Assembly (NCBI RefSeq): GCF_963583255.1
Contig: NC_084803.1
Coordinates: forward strand, 12,942,478 to 13,006,477
DNA from: Pyrus communis
Taxonomy: Eukaryota > Streptophyta > Magnoliopsida > Rosales > Rosaceae
DNA length: 64,000 bases
Direction: 5' to 3'
The translations under genes and the position numbers were made by a program. A model generated the notes under the pieces. It was not told the origin of the DNA. It saw only the letters and a program-made list of their open reading frames with translations, and searched no databases. How positions within the stretch are numbered: the stretch's first letter is position 1; the number at the start of each line of letters is the position of its first letter. Shown one piece after another: positions 12,147-23,331 of this stretch.

Positions 12147-12521
12147 TTAAGTGCCATTATCAGAACTTAGTATGTGGATTTGGGACGAAAAATGGTTCAT
12201 GACAAGATTATGAAAATCCTTGAAAGCATCCATAATTTCACTTTTGAATTTTAGGAGGTACAACCAAGTGGCTCTTGAGAAATCATCAACAAAGATAACG
12301 TAGTACCTATAACCATCAAAAGACTCTAGAGGTGCAGGTCCCCAAACATCGGAGTGCACCATCTCAAACAACTTGCTAGTCCTAGACATGGAAGAATTGA
12401 ATGGGAGTCTAGTAGATTTTGACAAATGACAAATTTCACATACAAGGGAGGATTTGCATAAACTAGGGAACAACGTAGACAACACAGATTCTGAGGGATG
12501 TGCTAGGCGTTGATGCCACAA
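12147..12521 (-). pseudogene. Copia integrase: zinc-binding and N-terminal catalytic part
   Basis: About 124 residues with the GAG-pre-integrase zinc motif (WHQRLAHPS then CEICHLSK, an HHCC arrangement) followed by the rve core with the first two catalytic aspartates in HSDVWGP and SSDNGT. A TAA at 12147-12149 follows DNGT, after which the same frame continues into the NGIAERKNR segment. Integrase would insert the cDNA into the genome. The stop separates two of the three DDE residues, so this copy cannot make a full enzyme without read-through. Confidence 0.88.
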
Positions 12522-12631
12522 CCGATGTTCTAGGTTTGAGCTGACTTGGAACCCCTTTGGAACATTGAGGTCCTCTGAAAAATAGTACAGCCCATTTAGG
12601 TAGTGACCTTCACCAATCAGCTTCTTGGTGG

Positions 12632-13316
12632 CTAGATCCTGAAAAACAACATTGTGGGGGGAAAAATTGCACGACAGTTTAGAGAGTTTGTAATCTTTCC
12701 TACGGACAATAATTGAAAAGGAAAAGATGGAACATATAACGCTGTGGACTCAACAGTTTCTGAGATCAGTTTAACTTTCCCTCTACCTAGAACTGGCACA
12801 CCTCTACCATTTGCTACAGAAACTAGTGATGGTTTAGTGTGGCTTTCAAAATCGTATAGCTTAGAATATTGATTTGTCATGTGATCTGTGGCACCTGAGT
12901 CTATAATCCAAAAATCATGAGAGTGACTAACATTTAGAGCAGTTGAAAGAGCACACATGATACCTGGAATGTCTCCTTGAGGTACATGACCAGATTCAGC
13001 TAAGAACCCTGCAAATTGTCTAAGAAGAGCAGTTTGACTTTCCCCAGTCGACGTTTCACCTGTGCTTCCTTTTCTGGTTTGAAGGTAGGTTGAGAACTCA
13101 TTCAACAAGTCAGCCGGATTGGCTGTAAAGTTCATCGACCCACTGATGGATGTAGCAGCAGCAGCATGGTACTTGTTTGTATGTGGTCTAGCGTGTGAGC
13201 CCTTATGATCTCTTAAAGGCTTGTTCTTAAACCTTGGCTTCAACTCAGGGTGCAATATCCAGCATCGATCTATTAGATGTCCAACATTATTACAATGTAG
13301 ACACTTTAATCTGGCC
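12632..13316 (-). pseudogene. Copia zinc knuckle and aspartic protease
   Basis: In a frame shifted from gag, the minus strand opens with a CCHC knuckle CLHCNNVGHLIDRC (about 13300-13259). A serine/threonine-rich spacer follows, then the retropepsin active site WIIDSGATDHMTN (about 12890) and the flap-side segment LGRGKVKL. The frame ends in a premature stop after a shift in a C/G homopolymer at about 12655-12662. In the next frame the expected sequence NVVFQDLATKKLIGEGHYLNG continues toward integrase. Protease would cleave the Gag-Pol polyprotein. Confidence 0.87.
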
Positions 13317-14079
13317 TTTTTCCCTTGTATACTTTATCTCCAAATGACTTGTGATTTGTCACAAAAGCTCTAGCCTCAGACACACTAGGTTTTACGTCAA
13401 CATTCATGACTTTTCTGCGTACTTCTTCTCGCTGGATAGTAGTGCAAACACTTGCAAATGATGGAAGTTCGGGATTCATTAGAATATGGCTTCTAAGATC
13501 TTCATATTCAGAACCCAAACTTGCAAGCAAATGAAAGATTTTGTCTTCCTCGGACCTTTTTAACAGTACGGCAGCATCGATAGTGTGTGGTCGATACATT
13601 TCTAGTTCGTTCCACATGTTTTTCATGCAACCGAGATGATGAACAAAGGATTTATCACCTTGTTGAAGACTTGCAAGATTCCTCTTAAGCTGGAACACTC
13701 GAGCAACATTGTTTTGATTTCCATACATATCCTTGACTGCTTTCCAAAGAGCACTAGAGGATTATGAAAAACTGAAAATTTCAGACAGCTTAGGATCCAT
13801 GGAGTTGAGGAGCCACGACATGACCAGCTGGTCTTTGCACAGCCATGCTTCATACTCCGGCGATGCAACGTCAGGTGCTTCAATACTTCCATTGACGAAT
13901 CCAAGTTTGGATCTTCCTCCAAGGGCAAGAGATATTGATCTGGACCATGGAAGATAGTTAAACTCATTTAACAACACAGAACACAAACGTTGGTTTGGGT
14001 TGACTTCAGCTTCTGGAAAACTAAAGCGAGGAGCTGTGAAGCTTTCAGCTTCTGAGACAAAAAGATTATCTTCTGCCAT
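13306..14079 (-). pseudogene. Copia gag (capsid) with one internal stop
   Basis: The start is set at ATG 14079 (MAEDNLFVSEAES), about 75 bases after the primer-binding site. Landmarks of the plant Copia UBN2 gag are visible: LLNEFNYLPWSRSISLALG, WLCKDQLVMSWLLNSM, LWKAVKDMYGNQNN, VFQLKRNLASLQQGDKSF and HLLASLGSEYEDLRSHIL. A TAA at 13762-13764 interrupts it, the same frame resumes, and it ends at 13306 just before a one-base shift into the zinc-knuckle frame. Gag would form the virus-like particle. Confidence 0.88.
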
Positions 14080-14140
14080 TATCAAAACGAATGTGCAGAA
14101 GAAGAGAAGGGACAACAATGGAGTCAGGCCGGTTAAGGTT

Positions 14141-14155
14141 CCGTCTCTGATACCA
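14141..14155 (-). promoter_or_regulatory. Copia primer-binding site (initiator Met-tRNA type)
   Basis: The minus strand reads TGGTATCAGAGAC directly after the 5' LTR, complementary in style to the 3' end of plant initiator tRNA-Met. This fixes the inner edge of the LTR at 14156. Confidence 0.9.
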
Positions 14156-14395
14156 TGTGGAAAATATGGAAGAGAATGTTTTTTCTCATTATCTTTCTCT
14201 ACAAGATTACAAGGATATATATACATGATACAAGTGTGTAGGTAGGACAAGGTAGCCGTCCTAGTGTGTAGGTAGGACAAGGTAGGACGGCTGTAGGATG
14301 GCTAGTGTGTAGGTAGGACAAGGTAGGACGGCTGTAGGACGGCTTGACGGCTGTAGGACGGCTTGACGGCTGTAGGACGGCTAATTCTTCCAATA
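14156..14395 (-). repeat. 5' LTR of the minus-strand Copia element
   Basis: 240 bp, nearly identical to the LTR at 9470. Its minisatellite has one more GGACGGCTTGACGGCT-like step than the partner copy. Confidence 0.93.
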
Positions 14396-15017
14396 AAATT
14401 CGATTGGTTTATGTCTTCCTTATTCGTGAAACAGTTTTTTCTCCGTGGAAGTTCCGTTGCAGGAAAAGAAAAAAAATAAAATAAGGCGTGTCAAATGTCA
14501 AACGCACGATCTCATTACCAAGCTACTGATCCTGTAATCTCATTTTTTTTTTTTGCAAAAAGATCCTCTCTTTAAAGAAGCTGATTGTATACATATTTAG
14601 TGTAGTAACCCTAACGCATCAAAGAGCTTTTACAAAATTATATACATTATTCTTTTCGTAATCAACACTTCATATTCTTACATCTCTGATCAACTCCAAA
14701 TAAAGTCATCCATGCATAGCTAATAGGTTACTAATAAAAAAAACAAGGCATGTATTAATCAATTGTCACTTTCATCGGTTACACACGAAAAAAAAAGCCT
14801 GTCCCATACATAGAAACTTTTCCGAAACACAGCCTCGTATTCCAAGTGTTATTATAGATGAATTGACTTTGCTTATAACATATTCGTCAACATGTAAATG
14901 TCAAATGAATTAATGTGGTTTTGGCATTCTTTAATTTCCTCCACTTAGCTTATCTAATAGTTTGCTTCAATAGTTTGAGGTTAATTTCAATTATACTGCA
15001 CATTTGAGGTTTTTTTT

Positions 15018-15504
15018 TGTTGGATTTTAGACTCTAATCCAACGGTTAATAGGTCAATATAGTTAATAAGGATTGATGTGGAATGTAACTGTGATCATGG
15101 TTTAATCATAAGCTATAACTTGGACTCCAAGTAAAGGTATATAACCCAGTTATAATTGGAGAATAAGGGATCTTGATACTATCCTATTTGGATTGAGATT
15201 TGGTAGATTATATCCTTGTACAATAAGGGATCCTACTGTATGATTATGGGAATGTACGCCGGGGTTGTAGTAGTATAAATACCAAGGGAAGGTCCCTGCA
15301 TACACCACTGAGACACATACTTAGAGAACTCCCCATAAGTTCGAGTAATACAGTTGTGGTGAGTGTGCAAAAGATCGACCTTTGAAATTCATAGTGTTCG
15401 AGAAGGAGGTTGCTGCAACTACAGTGCTTGGTGCGTTAAGGAAGATGCCTTCTCAAGGTTATTTCGATGGTGTTTTATTATACATGAACGTATTAGGTTT
15501 AATA
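15018..15504 (+). repeat. 5' LTR of the plus-strand Copia element
   Basis: 487 bp. It carries a TATA box TATAAATA at 15274-15281. The terminal TTAATA differs from TTAACA in the partner LTR, a mutated CA end. Confidence 0.92.
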
Positions 15505-15506
15505 GT

Positions 15507-15519
15507 TGGTATCAGTGCC
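15507..15519 (+). promoter_or_regulatory. Copia primer-binding site
   Basis: TGGTATCAGTGCC two bases after the 5' LTR, the usual initiator tRNA-Met type primer site. Confidence 0.88.
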
Positions 15520-15567
15520 AACATTTGTGTGATTAAAATCTATAAAGAACTGATGTACATGACATCA

Positions 15568-17773
15568 TGATAGGAGCATATTTATGTGCCTTAGTTTGCT
15601 TGTTTTCTTGCATTTATGTTGCTAGTACTTAGTAATTTTAGTACTTTAAGCTATTTTCGTGTGTTTGTAGGTCCAAAGGGCTAAAGGAGCAAGAAAGTGC
15701 ATTTTGGAGTAGTTTGGGGCATTAAATGGATTGCATATGCTTAAAGCCAAGTAGATGGACGAAATTGAAGACCAAACCATAGTCACCACATATCATACAC
15801 TTATCATAACCATACACTTATCACTTATCATAACCATAACCATACCTTCCCCCTTGCATTCCAGCCACTCCACATTCATCACCAACACAATCATCAACAA
15901 AAGAACTCTCTAATCCGTGCATTCCCCTTGCATTTCCAACCTAATCCACATGCATTCATCATCATAACCTAGCTGTCATTCCACATGCACATTCACCCCT
16001 AATTCCAGCCTTGTCGTGCACATCACCACACATTCCAGCCATTCCACACACCTTTCCAACCTAATCCACATGCATTCATCATCATAACCTAGCTGTCATT
16101 CCACATGCTCATTCACCCCTAATTCCAGCCATCCCACTTCATCATTGCAGCCACCATTTACCCCTTTCTCCACACCTTGCCGTGCACATGCATTCCCCTT
16201 TTGCAATTCCATTCTTTCCCATTCTATAATTCACCCACATGCACCCATAATCATCCACACCTTGCAGCCACATTCATCACCAAAGAACTCATCATTGTCG
16301 TGCACATTCCCTTGCATTTCCAGCTTTCCCCTTTCAATAAACAATCAGCCACATTTCCAACCTAGCAGCAACCCTTTAATCATTCCCTCATAGCTGTTAT
16401 TCACATGCTCTTCCATCCATTCTCTCCCTATAAAAACCATACACACTTCACACCAAAGAGAATCCCTTGAGCCGTGCATCACACATTCATTTTCAGCACA
16501 ATCACTTCAAAGCCGTGCATAACCTTCCATTTCCAGCATTTCTCCTCCATTGAAGCCACTCCAACCACTCCCCATTCCATTCCACATACAAATATAACCC
16601 CAAACCTATCCTTAGACCTTGTGCCGCAACAAAAAGGAAGAGAAGAGGGCCTAAACGTTCATACAATTCAAGTTTGAGTTGTTGGAATGTTTAGGTGTTT
16701 CTTTTCCTTTGATTTCAATGTTTAATTTCAATTCTCTTTGTCTTGTACATATGAGGAACTAAACCCCCCTTGGCTAGGGGGGGATTCGAAATATATGTTT
16801 ATGCTTGCAATATGATTTGATTACTTCTAATTGCGTTTCATAAGTTGTGAATTGAATTTACTTATCTATGTGAATTAAACTGATTTGTGTGTGTTGGTTG
16901 AGAGTGCACGCTTAATAATCATGCGTAAATCTAATGCTAGGATATAAGGAAGTTTCACCTAATCGTTACAAACTTATATTCACAAGTAGTAAAAGTTGAT
17001 GATCTCAATTGCGTTAAGTAAATTCTTGGCATAAGTTTCATGCAGTTCATAGTAACAAGTGCTTCGTCAATGCTTATGGTTTTCAAAGAACTTAATGATT
17101 CTTGCTTGTATCTCTATTATGCAATTCATATAGGGAACTTGTGGGAAATGCTTTGGGTTGTCGTATGCAATCATCCAATTCAATAACGTTAGGAAAATCT
17201 GAGGGTTAATTAGTGCAATTCACGGTTAATCTGGGGCGTTGAGAATTCATGGTTTATTGAAAAGCAATTGGAAATCGTTTTATATGCAAGTATAACATGT
17301 ATGGAGATGAACCCCTTAGCTAGCTTCCCATCCATTCCATTCCATCAAATTCCTTTAATTACAATCTGTGCATTTAGTTTAATTTCGTCAAAACCTCAAT
17401 CCCCCTTTACTTTATTGTCCATTTTAGTTAGAAAGTGTCTTAGTTTGTGTTTCTAAGTGTTTTGAATCAATTTACTACGCAATTTCGTCCAAAGTAGTCA
17501 AAGTGCTCAAAACTGCCCAGATTGTGTTTTTAAGGCAGTTTTGAGTGTTTTAGGTGCTGTTTGAGTCTTTTGGTTTGTTTTAGTTTTTAAGTGTTTAGTT
17601 TTGCATTCTTTAAGTCTAGTTTAGTGTTTTAAACTTTATTTTACGTTTTTGAGTCAGTTTCCAAGTGATTTTGCAATCCCTCCTAATCCCCGGTTAAGAA
17701 CGATCCCTACTTATATCTATACTACAATTGTCAAAAAGAGGGTTTAATTTGTGTGCGTATAATTCCCGCATCA
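15568..17773 (+). mobile_element. Solo LTR (2.2 kb) nested in the Copia leader
   Basis: Begins TGATAGGAGC and ends CCCGCATCA (TGAT/ATCA ends), with perfect 5-bp target duplications CATCA (15563-15567 and 17774-17778). No internal retroelement coding region is present, so it is a solo LTR left by LTR-LTR recombination. A TATA box TATAAAAA at 16429-16436 fixes plus orientation. The 3' part, with ATCCCCGGTTAAGAACGATC and a CCCGCATCA end, is like the long LTRs of Athila/Tat Gypsy elements; the lineage is inference. Reading frames at 16145-16677 are low-complexity C/T/A-rich DNA, not genes. Confidence 0.87.
15933..16130. repeat. Direct duplication of 78 bp with 120-bp period inside the solo LTR
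   Basis: 15933-16010 and 16053-16130 are almost identical, differing by a single substitution (ATGCACATT versus ATGCTCATT). Confidence 0.9.
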
Positions 17774-18554
17774 CATCATGCATGCAATATGAATGAACTG
17801 ATGTTTCTTTAAATTTCGATTATGGTTTCTTTTCCCATGCTATGCTTAATAATTGCATGTATGAAGTTTTGAAATATTTTCCTTGCATATTTATAAGAAT
17901 TTCAACTAAGTATAGGACTAAGTAATATGCATAAGAGAACTACAAACAAGTGCCATGAATGTTGTGCTTGCATTCAAGAAACCCTAAAACTGTCTACCAT
18001 GCATAACTAGTGTAAAGAACTGTTTTGGCCTATTCAAACTAAGAAATTCTTTGCTTTAGAAGTCTTGATTGTTACGCATGTTTGATAATCGAAAGTTTCA
18101 AGGTTCATAACATGCTGGAAGTTATATCAGGATTAATGTTTTTTAGATGTAATTGAATGAGTGAAACACAACAAATTCATTTCAATCATTCAAGAACTGC
18201 TAAAAATTCAAGGTTTAAATTGATCAACTTGTATCAGTAACCATAACAATGAGGTTATATCCCCAAATAAAGGTGTGACTAATCGACATTGGTTTAGTTA
18301 CTGATAGCTCAATGATAACATATAAGATGCATGAGCTGTGAAAGTTAATTGCCAAACAAAGGTGGATGGCTTTCATGTTGTACCATTACTTATGCAAGTT
18401 ATATGTTTTGCATTGATACTTATTAAACTTGAAAAACCAAACAAATGTTGAGTTGTTTCAATTATACAGAATATAGAGTCATGAGTGCTTATTTTCGTTT
18501 GAAAATCTTTTAGTAATTAGCTCATTGAATTCAATTTAAACACTCAATAGAACC

Positions 18555-19240
18555 AACTATAAGAAGTGGAGGCAAGATATTGTAATAACTCTAGGTCTCA
18601 TGGATTTCGCTTTATCTCTAAGAGAGAATGAACCAGCTAAGCCTACTGAAGGTACAGCTGCAGAAAAGAAGAATGAATATGAAAAGTGGATTAAGGCTAA
18701 CAAAATGGCATTGCTAGTGATCAAAAGATCAATGTCTGATTTGGTTCGATGGGCTATCACTGAATCAGACAATGCTAAGGCATACCTTGATTCCATAGAA
18801 GCAGAGTTCAAATAGTCCGAGAACGCAGAAACTGGAACACTCATGAACACTCTTATAACCACTAAGTACATTGGTGGTGATGTGAGAGAACATATTCTCT
18901 CGATGGTTGATGCAGCTACAATTCCTTACCTCCTGAGTACTCTCAGTTGAAGAGTACTTACATAGCTCAGAAAGAAAAATGGGACCTGAACAAGTTGATT
19001 GCTATCTGTGTGCATGAAAAGCAAAATATTCGACAAGATAAGGGGAAGAAACAAGTCGATGCAGTGTAGAATGTCAATCTTGCAAGTCCTCCTAATGAGA
19101 AAGACAACCCTCCACAGAAAAACAATAAAAGGGCTACAGGAAGAGTCAATAAGGGCAATAACCATCTAAGAATTCATAAGGGTGTTGGAATGAAATGTTT
19201 CTTTTGTAAGAAGGTATGACATCAAAAAAATGAGTGCACT
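18555..19240 (+). pseudogene. Copia gag remnant with zinc knuckle
   Basis: The best open piece is 18600-18815, MDFALSLRENEPAKPTEG... EYEKWIKANKMALLVIKRSM, the typical UBN2 Copia gag context. It stops at 18813 and resumes as SENAETGTLMNTLITTKYIG with further stops. A CCHC-like knuckle CFFCKK..HQKNEC appears at about 19198-19235 with a stop inside it. At least three nonsense changes make it inactive. Confidence 0.75.
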
Positions 19241-19340
19241 GGGTATAAACGTTGGAAGGAAAACAATGAAAGTAAGAAAAACAAAGGTATGGTGCATAAA
19301 ATTTCAGTTTGTTTTGAATCAAATTTGGTTGAGATATCTT

Positions 19341-19640
19341 ATGATACCTGGTGGCTTGATACTGGTGCTACAATTCATGTAACAAACTAATTGTAGGGGT
19401 ACATTAGTAAGAGGGTGCCAAACAAGGATGAGGTGTCAGTGTTCATGGGTAATGGAGCTAGAGTTGCAGTGGAATTCATTGGAGTAGTTATGCTTGAATT
19501 ATTTTCTAGTTTTTTGCTAGATTTGGTTGATGTTGCTGATATACCTTCCATGAAAAGGAACTTAGTTTAAGTTAGTAGGCTTGTTAAATCAAAGTTTATA
19601 TTAATGAGATTGGCTTTTCAATATTTTGAAGTTCCAACCT
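19341..19640 (+). pseudogene. Copia aspartic protease remnant
   Basis: Shows WWLDTGATIHVTN (active-site DTGA, about 19350-19388) followed at once by stops, then FMGNGARVAVEFIGVVML and VDVADIPSMKRNLV*VSRLV. This is the usual order of a Copia protease, broken by nonsense codons. Confidence 0.78.
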
Positions 19641-19656
19641 AATTCGTGATGGAGTA

Positions 19657-20475
19657 TTGACTGGTGACACGTTCAAGCTTAACTGCAATATACCAATGAG
19701 TGTAGTTAACATAATAGGGCACAAACAAACACTGATAAACGACACCTCATCCAAGTTATGGCATAAGAGATTAGGGCATACTTCAAAAGAGAGAATGCAA
19801 AGATTAACTAGAGAACAAATTCTGCCATCACTGAACTATGGTGATTTCAACATTTGCACTAACTGCATTAAGGGTAAGTTGACAGATAAGAAGAAGAAGA
19901 GTTCAACTAGAAGTACAAAGCTACTAAAATTAATCCACATAGACATTTGTGGACCTTTTCCAACACAAACACACGATGGCTACAAGTATTTCATTACATT
20001 CACATATGACTTTTCCAGGTTTGGGTATGTATACTTGTTGGCTAAGAAGTTTAGTGCCTGTGCTATTTTCAAAATTTATAAGGCAAAAGTAGAGAATAAA
20101 TTAGAATGTAAAATCAAGGTGGTAAGGTCTGATAAGGGTGGAAAGTATTATGGAAAGTTTAGTGAATCTGGGAGACAGCCTGGTCATTTTGTATTGTTTC
20201 TACAAGAGCATGGAATTGTTGCTCAATACACCAATCCAGGTACCCTTGAACAAAATAGAGTTAGTGAAAGAAGAAATAGAACCTTGATCGAAATGGTAAA
20301 GAGCTTGATGAGTAATTTGAAGCCACCTACTTTCCTTTGGGGAAAAGCAATCAAAACTGCCAACTACTTGCTAAATAGGGTCCCTAGCAAGTTTACCCCT
20401 AAGACACCCTTCGAGTTATGGACTAACAGAAAACTAGTGTCAAATCACTTCAGGATTTGGGGATGCACAACATAA
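19657..20475 (+). pseudogene. Copia integrase (mostly open)
   Basis: About 270 residues open. The zinc-binding GAG-pre-integrase region is LWHKRLGHTS then CTNCIKGK. The rve core has LIHIDICGPF, KVVRSDKGGKYYG and NRVSERRNRTLIEMVKSLM, so all three acidic catalytic residues of the D,D(35)E triad are visible. NYLLNRVPSKFTPKTPFELW and FRIWGCTT follow before a stop. In an intact element the same polyprotein would continue into RT. The start ATG at 19657 is only the first Met of the open stretch and not a true start. Confidence 0.85.
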
Positions 20476-20525
20476 GCAAGAGCATACAATCTAATAGAGA
20501 AAAAGCTAGAACTTAGAACAATCAC

Positions 20526-21905
20526 ATGCTTCTTTGTAAGGTATCCAAAAAGAACCAAGGGTTACAGTTCTATTGCCCCATTCTTACTTCAACATTTATT
20601 GAAACTAGGAGAGCCAAGTTCATTGAAGAAGTTAATGATGTTCAATGGGAGGATAATCTTGATTGGAATGAAGATACTACAGTAATGCAAGAAGAAAACT
20701 TAGGTAATGTTATGACAGATGAAGTTGTTCTACCAATTCTAGTGCAAAGCGACCGAGTTGTAGAACCAACATAAGTTGTTTAACAAGAAGAAGTGATTGC
20801 AGAAGAACCTGTGCAGTTGAACAACACACTAGCCATTCAAGAATAGAACTTTGAGCCTGTGCTTATGGAAACCAGAAGATCTATTCACACAAGAAAGCTT
20901 GCAATCTCATATAATTTCCTTGTGTATTTGCAAGAGGTTGAGTTCAGTAGTCAAGAAGAAGATCCATTAACCTTCAAGAAGGAAATTGATAGTCTCAATA
21001 ATGCACATTGGCAAAAAGCTATGCAATCAAAATTGGATTCCATGAATAAGAACAAAGTGTGGGAGTTGGTTGAGCTATCACAAGGATGTAAACCAATATG
21101 CTACAAGTGGGTTTACAAGACTAAGCGAGACTCCAAAGGTGATATCAAAAAATACAGAGCTAGACTTGTAGCTAAGGGTTATACTTAGCAAGAAAGAGTT
21201 GATTACAATGAAACATTCTCTCCAGTCTTTACAAAAGACGCTTTTAGAGTGATCATGGCACTAGTGGCTCACTTCGATCTACTCCTGCATCAAATAGACA
21301 TTAAAACTACATTCTTGAATAGAAATCTTGAGGAAGAGATCTACATGAAGCAACCAGAGGGTTTCATTCAAGAAGAAAGAGAGAATTTGGTCTGTAAACT
21401 TAACAAGTCTGTTTATGGATTGAAACAAGCCTCGAGATAATGGTATTTGAAGTTTGATGAGGTTGTTTCATTACATGGTTTCAAAGAAAGCCCTAGTGAT
21501 GTGTGTGTTTACATGAAAATGAATGGAAACTGTTTTATTTTTCTCATTCTTTACGTAGATGATATATTACTAGCATACAATAATGCATCATTGCTGAGTG
21601 ACATCAAGAAATTTATGTCCAAACGCTTTGAGATGAAGGATATGGGAGAGACAGCTTTTATTCTTGGTATTTAGATCACAAAAGGTCGAAGTAGAAGACT
21701 ACTTTGTTTATCACAGTGAGCATATATTGAAAAGGTACTTAAAAGGTTCAAGAATGGATGTGATGTTCCCATGACAAAGGGAGAAAAGCTCAGTTAGGAT
21801 AAGTGCCCTAAGACTGAGTTTAAGAAGAAAAAAATGGCTAGCAAGCCTTATGATTCTCTCGTTGGGAGTCAATTATGCACATGTATATACCAGACTTAAT
21901 ATTGC
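20526..21905 (+). pseudogene. Copia reverse transcriptase with many stops; RNase H absent
   Basis: Open pieces at 20526-20774, 20859-21188, 21249-21440 and 21447-21674 give the RVT_2 domain: CYKWVYKTKRDSKGDIKKYR, QIDIKTTFLNRNLEEEIYMK, VYGLKQASR and the catalytic YVDDILLAYN. Stops include TAG at 21186-21188 and TAA at 21438-21440. The chain decays through MASKPYDSLVGSQLCTCIYQ and ends at about 21905, where a foreign fragment begins. The RNase H domain expected next is not found, so the element lacks an essential pol function. Confidence 0.87.
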
Positions 21906-21906
21906 A

Positions 21907-22650
21907 TATATATTTTTTGGTCAAAAATGAAGCTTCATTAATGAAAGGAAGATACAATTTGTGCTAGAAAGGTCTACACCTAAACAGAGCACAAAGCTAT
22001 ACATAACAAAGCAAACATAAGATAGAGGACAAGCCCAAACAAGGAGAGCTACAACTCCAGTTACAAAGAGAGGCCCACACTGATTTAGGCCCGTAGGCTA
22101 CAAAAGAAACAATAAATAGTAAAACCCTTAAATCCCGAAGCCAAAAACCGATCACCACCGCCATATCCGCCATTACCTCTGTGAAGAAGGACATCGCACC
22201 AAACAGAAAAATGCACCCGAACCAAAACCAAGATCTGAGAGTATTGCACAAAATCAATCCACCAAGAGCCAAATCCACCATAACCACACCTAAAAGGAAA
22301 GTCACCAAACGTAACAAGGGAAAGGGGAGGACAAAGAGGGTGTGTAAAACACCCTTGTTTCAACGTGAATCGTTCCACACTTCGCTCATTTTTTCCAGTA
22401 AGCCGGATCGATAGTGGGCTGTGCGAGTTAGGTCTTGATTAAAGATAGAGCCCAATACTCGTAGATCTAATCATGGTTTAAAGTCGAGAAAGATGAAGGG
22501 CAACAGGAGGAAGGTAAGAGACCAAGGTGTGATAAGGATGTATAAGGGGGATGACGGTGAACGACCGATGATTGAGGAGAGGGAAAAAAACTGACACCAA
22601 AGCTCATATAGATGAGGCAAAGCTCAGAAAAAAAACATAAACAAAAAAAA
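21907..22650 (-). mobile_element. LINE-like 3' fragment inserted in the Copia element (minus strand)
   Basis: On the minus strand the fragment ends in CTTCATTAATGAAGCTTCATT-like DNA and then GACCAAAAAA, a 3' terminus like that of plant LINEs with a short A tail. It interrupts the Copia RT/RNase H region. Short minus-strand frames across it match no domain I know. The upper boundary is approximate because the DNA near 22620-22660 is A-rich. Confidence 0.5.
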
Positions 22651-22844
22651 AAGACAGGGAATGGAAGAGATAGGGTCAGTGGTTATAAAAACTCATGAAC
22701 ACTTATGTAAGTTCATAGTCTCTGATAGTTCTAAATGAGTAGTCTTTACTTGACAGAAGTATGCAAGAAGCTTATTAGGTTAAATCATGCTTACTGATTC
22801 ATTAAAGTTCTTTCTTGAATTAACTAATTGACCTAGTTGGAGAA

Positions 22845-23331
22845 TGTTGGATGTTAGACTTTAATCCAATGTCTAATAGGTCAATATACTTAATAAGGAT
22901 TCATATGGAATGTAAGTATGATTAGGGTTTAGTCATAAGCTATAACTTGGACTCCAAGTAAAGGTATATAACCTGGTTATAATTAGAGAATAAGGGTTCT
23001 TGATATTATCCTATTTGGATTGAGATTTGGTAGATTATATCCTTGTACAATAAGAGATCCCAGTGTATGATTATGGGAATGTACATTAGGGTTGTAGTAG
23101 TATAAATACCAAGGGAAGGTCCCTGCATACACCACCGATACACATACTTAGAGAACTACCCATAAGTTTGAGTAATACAATGGTGGTAAGTGTGCAAAAG
23201 ATGGCCCTTTGAAATTTATAGTGTTCGAGAATGAGCTTGTTACAACTGCAATGCTTGGTGTGTTAAGGAAGATGTCGTCTCAAGGTTAGTTCAATGATGT
23301 TTTATTATACATGAACGTATTAGGTTTAACA
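22845..23331 (+). repeat. 3' LTR of the plus-strand Copia element
   Basis: Starts TGTTGGATG and ends TTTAACA, 487 bp. The TATA box TATAAATA is at 23101-23108. It is preceded by GTTGGAGAA (22836-22844), a degenerate polypurine tract. Confidence 0.92.

Larger units (their letters stand above)
9470..14395 (-). mobile_element. Ty1/Copia LTR retrotransposon, 4.9 kb, minus strand
   Basis: Complete structure: two nearly identical LTRs (233 and 240 bp), primer-binding site, gag-pol and polypurine tract, flanked by 5-bp target duplications AAATT (9465-9469 and 14396-14400). The intact empty site is in unit A at about 4237-4250. Domain order protease, integrase, RT, RNase H is Copia. Short LTRs and total length fit the Ale-type lineage, though this is not proven. 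Near-identical LTRs indicate a recent insertion, yet the polyprotein has several stops and frameshifts, so the copy was probably mobilised by a related element or decayed soon after insertion. Confidence 0.95.
15018..23331 (+). mobile_element. Ty1/Copia LTR retrotransposon, 8.3 kb, plus strand, with nested insertions
   Basis: LTRs of 487 bp each (15018-15504 and 22845-23331) start TGTTGG and end TTTAATA or TTTAACA. T-run target duplications flank the element (15013-15017 and 23332-23336). Unit A near 4840-4857 is the empty site. A primer-binding site, decayed gag, protease, integrase and RT occur in Copia order. A 2.2-kb solo LTR (15568-17773) lies in its leader and a LINE-like fragment replaces its RNase H. 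RT motifs (LEEEIYMKQPEGF, YVDDILLA) resemble the Tork/TNT1 type. The LTRs differ at many positions, so this insertion is clearly older than the 9.5-14.4 kb element. Confidence 0.93.

Noticed and set aside
16145..16677. Three overlapping plus-strand frames rich in Pro, His, Thr and Ser
   Set aside because: They lie inside the 2.2-kb solo LTR, in C/A/T-biased DNA with internal duplication, and translate to low complexity in all frames.
18557..18871. 104-codon minus-strand frame
   Set aside because: It is opposite the recognised Copia gag segment on the plus strand.
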